Source: JACKFE01 sp050248735 (lineage in GTDB: Bacteria; Nitrospirota; Nitrospiria; Nitrospirales; UBA8639). From it: a stretch of 64,000 nucleotides of DNA. Shown here one piece after another: positions 1-8,516 of the stretch. The translations under genes were made by a program, and so were the position numbers. The notes beneath the pieces were generated by a model, which made no database searches, was not told the origin of the DNA, and saw only the letters and a list, made by a program, of their open reading frames with translations. Each line of letters opens with the position of its first letter. The stretch's first letter is position 1. The DNA is taken from the NCBI GenBank assembly GCA_050248735.1, contig JBFWRU010000001.1, positions 434,001 to 498,000 on the forward strand, given 5' to 3'.

Positions 1-1
1 G

Positions 2-526
2 GGTGCCGCCAGTGCCGGAATTATCGAAGAAATCGGGAAAGCCGGTGCCCTGCTATTGGTCGTCACGAAATTGCAATATCGATGGACGTTGAACGGCATG
101 CTATTTGGTGCAGCCGTCGGAGCCGGATTCGCGTCATTCGAATCGGCCGGATATGCGCTTGAACGGTTATTGGCCTATGGTGGTGGGGCTATGTTGGACA
201 ACATTACCCATCGAGGGTTCTTAAGTATGGTCGGCGGGCATGTGCTATGGACGTCCATGGTCGGGGCCGCCTTGTGGCGAATTCGAGGAGATCGAAATTT
301 TACCTTCGAGATGGTAAAAGACCCCAGATTTCTTCGGGTGCTGGGGATTGCGATGGCCCTTCATATGATCTGGAACATGCCGTTTACTTTACCATTGTAT
401 CTTAAAGAAATTTCGTTGGGATTCATCGCCTGGGTGGTAATCTTAGGGTTGATTCAAGACGGTCTCAATCAAATCCATAAAGCCCAGCAGGAATATCTGG
501 CTTCAAAGCCTATCGAGTCCTCCTGA
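2..526 (+). CDS. PrsW-family intramembrane metalloprotease, 3' part
   Basis: The reading frame is already open at the left edge of the window, so the 5' end is missing and 174 residues are visible. The first visible residues contain EEIGK, which matches the EExxK motif of PrsW proteases. It is followed by FASFE (FxxxE) and later by a His-containing helix with ALHMIWN near the C-terminus. Several hydrophobic segments alternate with short loops, as expected for a polytopic membrane enzyme. PrsW relatives cleave membrane-bound anti-sigma factors or similar substrates; the substrate here cannot be deduced. A TTG at 56 is in frame, but using it would cut off the EExxK motif, so it is not the real start. 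Confidence 0.72.
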   Translation, partial: GAASAGIIEEIGKAGALLLVVTKLQYRWTLNGMLFGAAVGAGFASFESAGYALERLLAYGGGAMLDNITHRGFLSMVGGHVLWTSMVGAALWRIRGDRNFTFEMVKDPRFLRVLGIAMALHMIWNMPFTLPLYLKEISLGFIAWVVILGLIQDGLNQIHKAQQEYLASKPIESS

Positions 527-810
527 AAACAGGCTTGCCTGAGCTGGCATGTTGGCTTTTGGCTATTGAGAAGGCCATTAACCTTTATATCCCTTGATTG
601 AATAGCCTCTGAATCTTTTCCATATGGTTTAAAAACGATATTGGGGAGGCTATCCAATTGCGGATTTGTGAAATTTCAGGTCATCCGTGGAGTATTGAAA
701 AACACTCCAGCGAGGAATGTACTATGACCTTTACTTCCTGAGCGAGATTGGTCGAATGAAACGAGCCCTTGGCTCCTGATCGATTCCCTTGTCCATCGTG
801 TATTGATTTT

Positions 811-1170
811 CTATTCCTCCTTTTGCCTGGAAGATTTCCGCATGGTCCATGCCAACACGAAGAGAAGACCGAGAAGCACAAGCGGAATGGGAAACGCGCC
901 AAGTTCGCCCGCTCTCAGGTGAGTGCCTGCTGCCCCGACCATGGTGATACTCAGGGCTACAACGCCATAAAATTGTGCTTTGGGAACAAACAAGCACAAC
1001 CCACCGCAGACTTCAACAATCCCAGTAAAATATAAAAACCAGAGGGGATATCCCCAATGGGCAAAATGTTCGACCTGGGATTGTTGAGCTAAGAGTTTGA
1101 CCCCACCTGCCATGATAAACATGACTCCCAATGTCATGGCGAGTGTGGTGTTGATAGCCTTTTTCATCAT
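811..1170 (-). CDS. DoxX-like small membrane protein
   Basis: This 119-residue protein has four predicted hydrophobic helices, roughly residues 7-27, 44-63, 67-85 and 90-109, and a charged C-terminal tail (RKSSRQKEE). Its order of helices and the pattern MAGGVKLL, then GIVEVCGGLCLFVP, resemble the DoxX/DoxX-like (DUF4870-type) inner membrane family. Members are thought to take part in redox or quinone-linked processes, but most are uncharacterised. It is a single gene on the minus strand, with 284 bp to the PrsW-like gene and 273 bp to the next plus-strand gene. Function is not assigned beyond the family. Confidence 0.7.
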   Translation of the reverse strand: MMKKAINTTLAMTLGVMFIMAGGVKLLAQQSQVEHFAHWGYPLWFLYFTGIVEVCGGLCLFVPKAQFYGVVALSITMVGAAGTHLRAGELGAFPIPLVLLGLLFVLAWTMRKSSRQKEE

Positions 1171-1443
1171 GGCCCGAAAATCTGATTGATGAAGGAAAAT
1201 TGAGGTGTGACTGCAGATGGAAAATCGAAAAAGTCTGTTTCTTTACTCAATTGGGCTTTTCCCTTCCCCATGATTTTGTAAGTCATGGATTCTTGGTCAA
1301 TTGATGAAATTAGTCAAGCTGTGATTTGTCAAATGGGAGGGAGGAGTTGTGGAGAGAGTGTTGACCAATGCTAATCGGACTACCCTAAAAGCTCTTACTT
1401 CTCCTTTTATCGTTGTCAGGATAGGTGGCAGGGGTGAACTACA

Positions 1444-2529
1444 ATGAAAAATTTGAATGATAGAACAGCCCCTGATAGGGTTGTTAAAATGATCGGTGGG
1501 TTTACGGAAATATTAGACGCCCTCATTTTTATAGAGGCTCAAATGCTTCATTTACTCAGCGGTAGGAATTCGATCAAATTTCTTTCCTCATTCTTTCCAC
1601 CACCACAAAAGGCAAAAGACGCAGGACGACAGCCACAGTGGACGGTGAAACTGATCCTGCATATCTCATGGATTATAGTCTTCAATTTGGCCCTGACGGT
1701 TTTTTTTACAGGTACCGTTCGAGCCAATGACGAAGCACCCGCAGAACTCTTACGGTCACCGGAAGACCGGGAAGTGTTACAGCAGATCCAAACCATATTG
1801 GTGACCGGCAGCGTACAAACCTGGTTGGATGTGCCGGCCCCGCCGTACAATGTTGGAGTGGTCTTGAAGCTCAAACTGGAAGATGCCGGATTTCAGGTGA
1901 TCTTTGACCCCAAGCAACCCCATGATGCGAATCTCCGTATTCAATACGAGGAAATTCCTAGCGGGCAATTTCAAGTGTTGGAACAGGGTACAGCTATCCG
2001 CTATGGGATGCGGTTAGTGCATAAGCGTTTGGGCCAGATTTTTTCACGGCAGTTTGATGCAGAACCCGATGAAATTCCGGTTGGTAGTTTGTATTGGGAC
2101 GCCATTAGTAATTTGGAGGAAGATCCCTCTTATTGTTTTGTGGGAGATCTCATTCAGGGACATATCCATCGAGGTCAGAAGGAACAGGATATTTTGCTGG
2201 AGGTATTGCTGCGTCCCTACACCCACCCGGATCGGGTCAATGCCGCCGGCTCGCGAGGGGCGTCTCAGATAACCGTCCAACAGCGCGCCAGGCTGAATAT
2301 CATCCAGGAGCTGGGGCAAGGACTCTTCAGCATGCCTGAAGCTCAGGAGGCTCTCTGGACCGTCGCTAAAAAAGCCCCACCCAATGAACGAGGGGCGGCC
2401 ATGACTCAGCTTGGCCGGATCGGCGATGCGTCTTTCCTCGCACCTTTAGCCAAATTATTGGAAAATGAGGATAATCCGGAGGTCCGATCCGCGGGGGAAC
2501 ATGCCATGAGCCTCATTCAATCCCGATAG
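1444..2529 (+). CDS. Exported protein of unknown function with HEAT-like C-terminus
   Basis: I do not recognise this 361-residue protein. A hydrophobic stretch at about residues 70-88 is followed by TVRAND, a good signal peptidase site. The in-frame GTG at 1645 would place this segment at the N-terminus as a normal signal peptide, so the true start may be 1645 rather than the ATG at 1444. The middle part (about 100-260) is a mixed alpha/beta region. The last 75 residues (RGAAMTQLGRIGDASFLAPLAKLLENEDNPEVRSAGEHA region) look like one to two HEAT repeats. The protein is probably periplasmic. It stands alone, with a 558-bp gap before the helicase gene. Confidence 0.6.
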   Translation: MKNLNDRTAPDRVVKMIGGFTEILDALIFIEAQMLHLLSGRNSIKFLSSFFPPPQKAKDAGRQPQWTVKLILHISWIIVFNLALTVFFTGTVRANDEAPAELLRSPEDREVLQQIQTILVTGSVQTWLDVPAPPYNVGVVLKLKLEDAGFQVIFDPKQPHDANLRIQYEEIPSGQFQVLEQGTAIRYGMRLVHKRLGQIFSRQFDAEPDEIPVGSLYWDAISNLEEDPSYCFVGDLIQGHIHRGQKEQDILLEVLLRPYTHPDRVNAAGSRGASQITVQQRARLNIIQELGQGLFSMPEAQEALWTVAKKAPPNERGAAMTQLGRIGDASFLAPLAKLLENEDNPEVRSAGEHAMSLIQSR

Positions 2530-3087
2530 ACTCCTCTGAATCAAAATTGGCCAACGAATGTCTCCGCATGCCCTTTGTGGGGAAGATAGAAATTCCTCCA
2601 GCTTTTCCAAATCCCTGCCGATTCACAAGACTCTCTATTGCGTGGATATACTTAAGTGAGCATCATCGCCCTGCCTCTGAGCTCTCCGAGAAGCCAGTTC
2701 AGCAATGGAAGAACTATGAATCTGTTTCCCATTCCTGGTACAAAGGATCTAGAGCAGGAAACGATGGTTTTAGAGCCAGCCTCGGAATACCCACAGGCTG
2801 TCATACCTCAAGCAGTTGATTGAATCGTGATGACTGGAACTTGAAGCCAAGCTGTGGCAGGGATTTGCCGATGGGGAAATTTAAGCGAATAGCCAGGGAT
2901 GTGAGCGTGTGCAAGAATCTCAGCCGCCATGGACGAACCAAACGACCAGCCCGATAAAGCCGGTTTGGCGATGACCAGACATTGGCTTTATCAAAAGTCT
3001 TAACGCCCACGAAGGACAGGACCGTCCGGCCGTCCGGCCAGATATACTATTTCAAGACCCTTTGTAGAAAGGTGAGCAGGATTACTT
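2530..3087. other. Intergenic region before the RNA helicase
   Basis: No convincing gene is seen in these 558 bases. Short open frames on both strands lack ribosome binding sites and family resemblance. Close to the helicase (about 3017-3040) there is a GC-rich stretch with the 8-mer GTCCGGCC repeated in tandem, overlapping a GGACCGTCC palindrome. The helicase ribosome binding site lies just before 3088. A long untranslated leader is common for cold-shock helicases, but no specific element can be shown here. Confidence 0.4.
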
Positions 3088-4842
3088 ATGAAACACGATA
3101 CGACTCACACGCCGCCAGCTCCGACCATCAAGGGCTTTTCGCCGGCCTTCGCCTCTCTTGGACTCGAAGCTGCCTTGCTGACGACGCTGGAAACGTTAGG
3201 ATATGAGGAACCCACGCCCATCCAACGCGAGGCGATTCCACCACTCTTGGCCGGACGTGATCTTCTGGGGCGAGCCGCGACAGGAACCGGGAAGACGGCG
3301 GCGTTCACGTTGCCTCTTCTCCAGCGGTTGGCCCATTCAAAGCGTCAACAATATCCTTTCGCCTTGATTCTCGTGCCGACACGTGAATTGGCCATGCAGG
3401 TGTGCGAGGCGGTTCAACGCTATGGGAAAGAACAGCAGGTCGCCATTCTCGCGGTATACGGGGGCCAGGCGATCCGACCGCAGCTCTTGGCTCTCAAGCG
3501 CGGGGTAGATGTCGTGGTGGCAACGCCGGGGCGGGCATTGGATCATATCCGCCGCAAGACACTTCATCTCAAAGATTTGCAAATCGTGGTGCTGGACGAA
3601 GCGGACGAGATGCTCAATATGGGATTTGCCGAAGATCTGGATGCGATTCTTCAACAAACGCCTAAGACCAGACAGACCGCGCTTTTTTCCGCGACCATGC
3701 CGCCCCGCATTGCGTCCATCGCGCGTCAGCATTTGCAAAACCCGGTTGAGATTCAGATTGTGAAGGAACCGGTTAAGCCCGGAGTGGCTCCGCGGGTACA
3801 CCAAACGGCCTACCTTGTGGCAAGGCCACACAAGGTAGCCGCCCTTGCGAGAATTCTGGATATGGCAAGTCCGAAGTCGACCCTCGTATTTTGTCGGACT
3901 CGCCTGGAAGTCGATGAGTTGACCTCCATGCTCAACAGCCGAGGGTACCGAGCTGAAGGACTGCATGGTGGCTTGAACCAGGCTCAGCGTGATCGTGTGA
4001 TGGCTTCCTTCCGGTCAGGAAAAACGGATCTGCTGGTCGCGACCGATGTGGCCGCGCGAGGTCTGGACATTTCCCATGTTTCGCATGTGATGAATTATGA
4101 TGTGCCCTCGTCACCGGAAGCCTATGTCCATCGGATTGGCCGGACCGGGCGGGCAGGACGGGCCGGTGAAGCCATGACACTCGTCGAACCGCGCGAACGC
4201 TGGTTGCTGCAGAATATCGAACGTCTCACCAAATCGAAAATCGAAATGGCCACACTGCCGACTGTGGCCGATCTTCAAGCCAAACGCCTGGAACGGATCG
4301 GGGCCTCCATACAGGATATCCTTGCGGCCAACAAATTTGAGCCGTTTCGGATGGTGGTCAATGCTCTGACTGAACAATACGATCTGGCCGATGTGGCTGC
4401 TGCAGCGATTCACCTGGCCTTTAGTTCAAAATCCGGGGAACGCACGGAAGAAGAGATTCCGGTCGTCAGGGAGCGGACACCTGAACCCTTTCAGACGTCT
4501 CGGCGCCCAAGGCGGGAACTGCCGGATTCCCCGCGCGGGGGAAAAGCCAGAGGTGATGAGGGCAGGCTAGCCGGCAAGCGTGATCGCTCTGGCCGATCGA
4601 TTGCCCTGGCCACCTTGCATTTCAGCGCAGGTCGGACGGCGGGTATTCGTCCTGGCGATCTGGTAGGCGCCATTGCCAATGAAGCCAGACTTCATTCGAA
4701 CGTCATTGGTCCCATCAAAATTGCCGATGATTTTTCACTGGTGAATGTGCCCGAAGAGTTGGCTCAGGGAATTATCAAGGCACTTGGCCGGAGTCGCATC
4801 AAGGGTCAGAAAGTGACCGTCCGCCTCTCCCGCGAACGGTAG
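3088..4842 (+). CDS. deaD: DEAD-box ATP-dependent RNA helicase (DeaD/CsdA type)
   Basis: This 584-residue enzyme unwinds RNA using ATP, typically in ribosome assembly and mRNA turnover. All helicase motifs are present: Q motif near residues 42-46 (PTPIQ), Walker A ATGTGKT at 64-70, PTREL at 97-101, TPGR at 146-149, DEAD at 170-173, SAT at 201-203, and HRIGRTGRAGRAG in the second RecA domain. After a basic, Arg-rich linker (about 440-500), residues 505-582 form a DbpA-type RNA-binding domain, which suggests a structured RNA target such as rRNA. The start is supported by an AGGTGAGCAGG-like ribosome binding site upstream of 3088. It converges with the ttuA-like gene on the other strand. Confidence 0.93.
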   Translation: MKHDTTHTPPAPTIKGFSPAFASLGLEAALLTTLETLGYEEPTPIQREAIPPLLAGRDLLGRAATGTGKTAAFTLPLLQRLAHSKRQQYPFALILVPTRELAMQVCEAVQRYGKEQQVAILAVYGGQAIRPQLLALKRGVDVVVATPGRALDHIRRKTLHLKDLQIVVLDEADEMLNMGFAEDLDAILQQTPKTRQTALFSATMPPRIASIARQHLQNPVEIQIVKEPVKPGVAPRVHQTAYLVARPHKVAALARILDMASPKSTLVFCRTRLEVDELTSMLNSRGYRAEGLHGGLNQAQRDRVMASFRSGKTDLLVATDVAARGLDISHVSHVMNYDVPSSPEAYVHRIGRTGRAGRAGEAMTLVEPRERWLLQNIERLTKSKIEMATLPTVADLQAKRLERIGASIQDILAANKFEPFRMVVNALTEQYDLADVAAAAIHLAFSSKSGERTEEEIPVVRERTPEPFQTSRRPRRELPDSPRGGKARGDEGRLAGKRDRSGRSIALATLHFSAGRTAGIRPGDLVGAIANEARLHSNVIGPIKIADDFSLVNVPEELAQGIIKALGRSRIKGQKVTVRLSRER

Positions 4843-4847
4843 AGAAG

Positions 4848-4899
4848 TTACATCAGTTACATTACAGAGAAAGGGTTTTCTTTGAATTGATGTAATCGG
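4848..4899. terminator. Inverted repeat between convergent genes, possible terminator
   Basis: TTACATCA is followed about 35 bases later by TGATGTAA. The loop contains a small AGAAA/TTTCT hairpin with a T run. It lies between the convergent helicase and thiolase genes, where a bidirectional terminator is expected. The long loop makes it non-canonical. Confidence 0.35.
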
Positions 4900-4991
4900 C
4901 GGTGAGAGAAACTTGAAAGTCTGCCAACGGAAAGGCAGGCCATGCCCTACCCACAGGAAACTGATTTTCCCCGAAAGAGGTCTGCAGGCGA

Positions 4992-5930
4992 CTAAGCCGT
5001 GGTGGCTTTGGCACGGGCCATGAGGCGGCAGTAGGAACAGGTCTCGGCGGTGGTGGGCTGGCCGCAGGTGGTACAAGGTTGCAAGGTGGCTTGATCGATG
5101 TCCGTCATGGATGAACTGGAAGAGGCCGTGGCTTTTTCTTGTTTATCAAGGAATCCCCAATAAAATCGCTGCTTCGTTCCTGGCGACTCAGCCTCCAGCC
5201 GATTCAAGGCGTCTTTGTAAACCAACATTTTTGCACCCTTGGACATCGGACATTCTTCCACCACATAATCAATGCGGTTGACCACGGCATAGGCCGCCAT
5301 TTCGCGTTCGGTCAGGCGATAGAGCGGTTTGACCTTTTTGGCAAAACCTTCGACCGAGGCGGGAAGGTTAGGCGATTGCTTCTGGAGGTACTCCTCTTGC
5401 CATTGCAAAATATTCCCCAGGAGGCGAGCGGCTTCATCATCCAAATTATGTCCGGTGGCCATGACATCGTACTGGTTTTCCCAGGCCACACGGTTAAATT
5501 GATAACGTTTGACCGTCCCGCAGGCGGAACAGGTGGGACGTTTGATGAGCATGGCCAGTTCCTTCACTCCGCTTCCTGTCTCTTCTTCCACGTGGTGCAT
5601 CCGAAGTTGCGCGCCACAGGGTTCTGCCACATCACGGGCAAATCGTTCAACTTTTTCTTTTGATCGCTCGGAATAGCCGGATATGCCCAAATCGACATAC
5701 AGGGCATCGGCTTTATAACCCAACTTCAGAAGAATTTCCCATAGCGTGAGGCTGTCTTTTCCTCCGGAGACCGCCACTAATATACGATGGTCTGGGCTGA
5801 ACATCCGTTCCTTGGCAATCGCTCGCTGGACTTGGCTTCGCACAAATTCGGTCAGGCAGGGACCGCAAAGAGCCAGATTATGGCGAGGAAGCCCGAGAAC
5901 CGCCCGTTGTGGACATTTTTTGCAGCGCAT
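4992..5930 (-). CDS. ttuA: TtuA/Ncs6-type tRNA 2-thiouridine synthetase
   Basis: This 312-residue PP-loop ATPase activates and thiolates a tRNA base. The PP-loop SGGKDS is at residues 55-60. Two zinc-finger cysteine pairs lie at the N-terminus (C3/C6 and C22/C25) and two at the C-terminus (C286/C289 and C298/C301). C134, C137 and C227 match the three cysteines that hold the catalytic 4Fe-4S cluster in TtuA. This set separates TtuA/Ncs6 from TtcA, although TtcA-like annotation is also common. The start codon lies 3 bases after the stop of a MoaD/ThiS-like gene ending in GG, the sulfur carrier that TtuA enzymes use. The pair therefore looks like a complete TtuA-TtuB module for 2-thiolation of tRNA U54 or a related uridine. 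Confidence 0.88.
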   Translation of the reverse strand: MRCKKCPQRAVLGLPRHNLALCGPCLTEFVRSQVQRAIAKERMFSPDHRILVAVSGGKDSLTLWEILLKLGYKADALYVDLGISGYSERSKEKVERFARDVAEPCGAQLRMHHVEEETGSGVKELAMLIKRPTCSACGTVKRYQFNRVAWENQYDVMATGHNLDDEAARLLGNILQWQEEYLQKQSPNLPASVEGFAKKVKPLYRLTEREMAAYAVVNRIDYVVEECPMSKGAKMLVYKDALNRLEAESPGTKQRFYWGFLDKQEKATASSSSSMTDIDQATLQPCTTCGQPTTAETCSYCRLMARAKATTA

Positions 5931-5933
5931 GGA

Positions 5934-6140
5934 TTAGCCTCCTGAAATGACAGGCCGGATCTCAATGGCCTCGTCATCTCGAACCATTTCATCTTCGGTC
6001 ATCAGATCCTGCCCTCGAATCACCAAGAAGGCTTCCGGGATGAGATGCAGTTCCTTGAAGATGTCTTTCACCCGTTTTGGGCCTTTCAGTTCCATGTCCC
6101 TGACGGGTTGACTGAGATGAATCTTCATGCCGCTCATCAT
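5934..6140 (-). CDS. ttuB: TtuB/MoaD/ThiS-like ubiquitin-fold sulfur carrier
   Basis: This small protein (68 residues, or 64 if it starts at the second in-frame Met cluster, MKIHLSQ) has the beta-grasp pattern of MoaD/ThiS: a conserved KRVKDIFKELHL helix, and a C-terminal SGG. The terminal Gly-Gly is the site that is adenylated and then thiocarboxylated by an E1-like enzyme. It is translated just upstream of the TtuA-type gene with a 3-base gap, so the two are almost certainly co-expressed. The E1-like activating enzyme is not in the window. ThiS or MoaD cannot be excluded from sequence alone, but the partner gene favours TtuB. Confidence 0.85.
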   Translation of the reverse strand: MMSGMKIHLSQPVRDMELKGPKRVKDIFKELHLIPEAFLVIRGQDLMTEDEMVRDDEAIEIRPVISGG

Positions 6141-6307
6141 AATGACGGGATCCGGCTATTGGCAAATCATTGATCCTGACCGTGATAGGCTTTTCCTTTT
6201 CGCTGGGTGGGACTGTTCCACCTATTACGTCGTTAAGTCGGGGTCTTCATTTACCGAAAAAGTTATTGGAAATCTCTGAAAAGTGGTAAGATTGGAGAAA
6301 ATGTGTT

Positions 6308-6331
6308 GACAATCCTTCCGAAGAGATTGTC
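6308..6331. promoter_or_regulatory. Perfect inverted repeat upstream of tkt, overlapping a TTGACA
   Basis: GACAATC and GATTGTC form a perfect 7-base dyad with a 10-base spacer. The left half overlaps TTGACA (6306-6311), which matches a sigma-70 -35 box. No good -10 box lies at 16-18 bases; TCTTAT near 6342 is too far away. The dyad could be an operator or a hairpin in the leader. It sits about 60 bases before the transketolase start, in the divergent region shared with ttuB. Confidence 0.35.
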
Positions 6332-6391
6332 ATGCACACGATCTTATCAGATGCCTGTGCCTGTTTTCTTGTGTAGAAAGAGGTGAGAACC

Positions 6392-8488
6392 ATGACAAGT
6401 CAGGCTGACCCACTCGACCAACTTTCTATTAATACCATCAGGACCCTGGCGATGGATGCCGTTCAGGGGGCCAATTCGGGACATCCGGGCACACCGATGG
6501 CTCTGGCCCCTGTGGTCTACTGGCTATGGAACCGGTTGTTGCGATTTGATCCGGGGGATCCGATTTGGCCTAACCGCGACCGGTTTGTCCTGTCGGCCGG
6601 GCATGCGTCCATGTTGCTCTATGCCATGCTGCATTTGTGCGGCGTCAAGGCGGTGAATAGTCAATATGAACAACTCGGGGAGCCCTCCGTGACGCTGGAG
6701 GATATCAAGAGATTTCGGCAACTGGAGAGTAAATGTCCTGGCCATCCGGAATATCGTTGGACCTCCGGGATCGAAACGACCACCGGACCCTTGGGACAGG
6801 GCGTCGCCACCAGTGTCGGGATGGCGATCGCACAACGTTGGATGGCCGGTTATTTCAACCGTCCGGATTTTGATATGTTCAATTACAATGTCTATGCCTT
6901 ATGTGGAGACGGATGTCTGATGGAAGGGGTGTCATCCGAAGCCGCCTCCTTAGCCGGCCATCTGAAGCTCTCCAATCTCTGTTGGATCTATGACAATAAT
7001 AAAATTACGATTGAAGGTCATACGGACTGGGCGTTCACGGAGGATGTGGCGACCCGGTTTATCGCCTATGGATGGAATGTGACCCGCGTCGGGGATGCCA
7101 ATGATTTAAATATGCTGGATCGGGCGTTTGGAACCTTTTTGAAGGAATCGGAACGTCCGACGCTGATCATCGTCGACTCGCATATTGCCTTTGGGGCTCC
7201 CAATAAACAGGATACGCATGCCGCTCATGGCGAGCCCTTGGGTGAAGAGGAAATTCGATTAACCAAAAGGAATTATGGATGGCCGGAGGACAAACAGTTT
7301 TATGTGCCGGACGAAGTTCCTGAACATTTTCAAGCTGGAATCGGCAAGCGGGGAAACGAGCTTCGTTCGGCTTGGATAGAACGGTTTGTCGCCTACCGGA
7401 CGCAATACTCGGAATTGGCCGATCATTTGTATCAGATGCAACACCGGCAATTGCCGAAGGGATGGGATCAAGAGCTTCCCGTGTTTCCCGCCGATCCTAA
7501 AGGGCTGGCGGGGCGGGATATATCGGGAAAGGTGTTAAATGCGCTGGCTGTGAAAGTGCCCTGGCTTATGGGCGGAGCCGCTGACCTGGCTCCTTCGACG
7601 AAAACCCGGTTGACCTTTGAGGGAGCCGGAGACTTTACCAGCAAGGATTATTCCGGACGAAATTTTCACTTTGGTGTTCGCGAGCATGCCATGGGGGCGG
7701 TATTAAACGGCCTGTCCTTATCAAAGGTTCGCCCCTACGGATCCGGGTTCCTCATTTTCAGTGACTATGCACGTCCGGCCATTCGACTGAGCGCGCTGAT
7801 GGAAATCCCCGTGATTCATGTGTTCACCCATGATTCCATCGGTGTGGGCGAAGATGGTCCGACACATCAACCGATCGAGCAGGTTCCCTCGTTGCGCGCA
7901 ATTCCCGGGTTAATCGTTTTGCGTCCGGCTGATGCCAACGAAATTGTTGAGGCCTGGAAGTTAATTATACAGCTCAAGCACGAACCGGTAGTGTTGGTCC
8001 TGACACGACAGGCAGTTCCGACCTTGGATCGGACAGTGTATGCCCCCGCCAGTGGGGTCGCCAAAGGAGCCTACATCCTGGCGGATGCGCCGGATGGAAA
8101 ACCCGAGGTGCTGTTATTAGGAACGGGCAGTGAGGTCTCGCTCTGTATTCAAGCCTATGAACAGTTGAACGCCGAAGGCATTCACAGTCGTGTGGTGAGT
8201 ATGCCTTCATGGGAGCTTTTCGAGAAGCAATCCCCGGAGTATAAGGAATCGGTGCTGCCCTCGGAAGTGACTGCCCGGGTTTCCGTTGAGCAAGCCTCCA
8301 CCTTTGGATGGGGACGATATGTGGGCACCCAGGGGAAGTCCATCGGGATGGAATCCTTCGGGGCTTCGGCCCCGCTGAAAGAGTTAGTGAAAAAATTCGG
8401 GTTCACGGTCGAACATGTCGTGGCTGAGGCTAAAGCTAAAGCCCAACTGTCCAGAGCCCCTCACCAGCCCATGGCCGTTCGACACTAA
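6392..8488 (+). CDS. tkt: Transketolase
   Basis: This thiamine-diphosphate enzyme (698 residues) moves two-carbon units between sugar phosphates in the pentose phosphate pathway and Calvin-type cycles. Seen: substrate His at residue 31 (GHPG), GPLGQG at 132-137, the ThDP/metal motif GDGCLMEG at 172-179 followed by NNKITIEG, and VREHAMG plus EDGPTHQP in the second half. The ATG at 6392 is preferred over the in-frame GTG at 6383, because AGAGGTGAG ends a few bases before 6392 and would itself contain the GTG. A transaldolase-PGI fusion follows after 28 bases, so the two form an operon. Confidence 0.95.
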   Translation: MTSQADPLDQLSINTIRTLAMDAVQGANSGHPGTPMALAPVVYWLWNRLLRFDPGDPIWPNRDRFVLSAGHASMLLYAMLHLCGVKAVNSQYEQLGEPSVTLEDIKRFRQLESKCPGHPEYRWTSGIETTTGPLGQGVATSVGMAIAQRWMAGYFNRPDFDMFNYNVYALCGDGCLMEGVSSEAASLAGHLKLSNLCWIYDNNKITIEGHTDWAFTEDVATRFIAYGWNVTRVGDANDLNMLDRAFGTFLKESERPTLIIVDSHIAFGAPNKQDTHAAHGEPLGEEEIRLTKRNYGWPEDKQFYVPDEVPEHFQAGIGKRGNELRSAWIERFVAYRTQYSELADHLYQMQHRQLPKGWDQELPVFPADPKGLAGRDISGKVLNALAVKVPWLMGGAADLAPSTKTRLTFEGAGDFTSKDYSGRNFHFGVREHAMGAVLNGLSLSKVRPYGSGFLIFSDYARPAIRLSALMEIPVIHVFTHDSIGVGEDGPTHQPIEQVPSLRAIPGLIVLRPADANEIVEAWKLIIQLKHEPVVLVLTRQAVPTLDRTVYAPASGVAKGAYILADAPDGKPEVLLLGTGSEVSLCIQAYEQLNAEGIHSRVVSMPSWELFEKQSPEYKESVLPSEVTARVSVEQASTFGWGRYVGTQGKSIGMESFGASAPLKELVKKFGFTVEHVVAEAKAKAQLSRAPHQPMAVRH

Positions 8489-8516
8489 CAGTTCTGATGA
8501 TGAGGAGAGAGCCTCT

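Noticed and set aside
2547..2819. 90-codon plus-strand frame after the unknown exported protein
   Set aside because: No ribosome binding site and low-complexity, unfamiliar sequence; judged non-coding.
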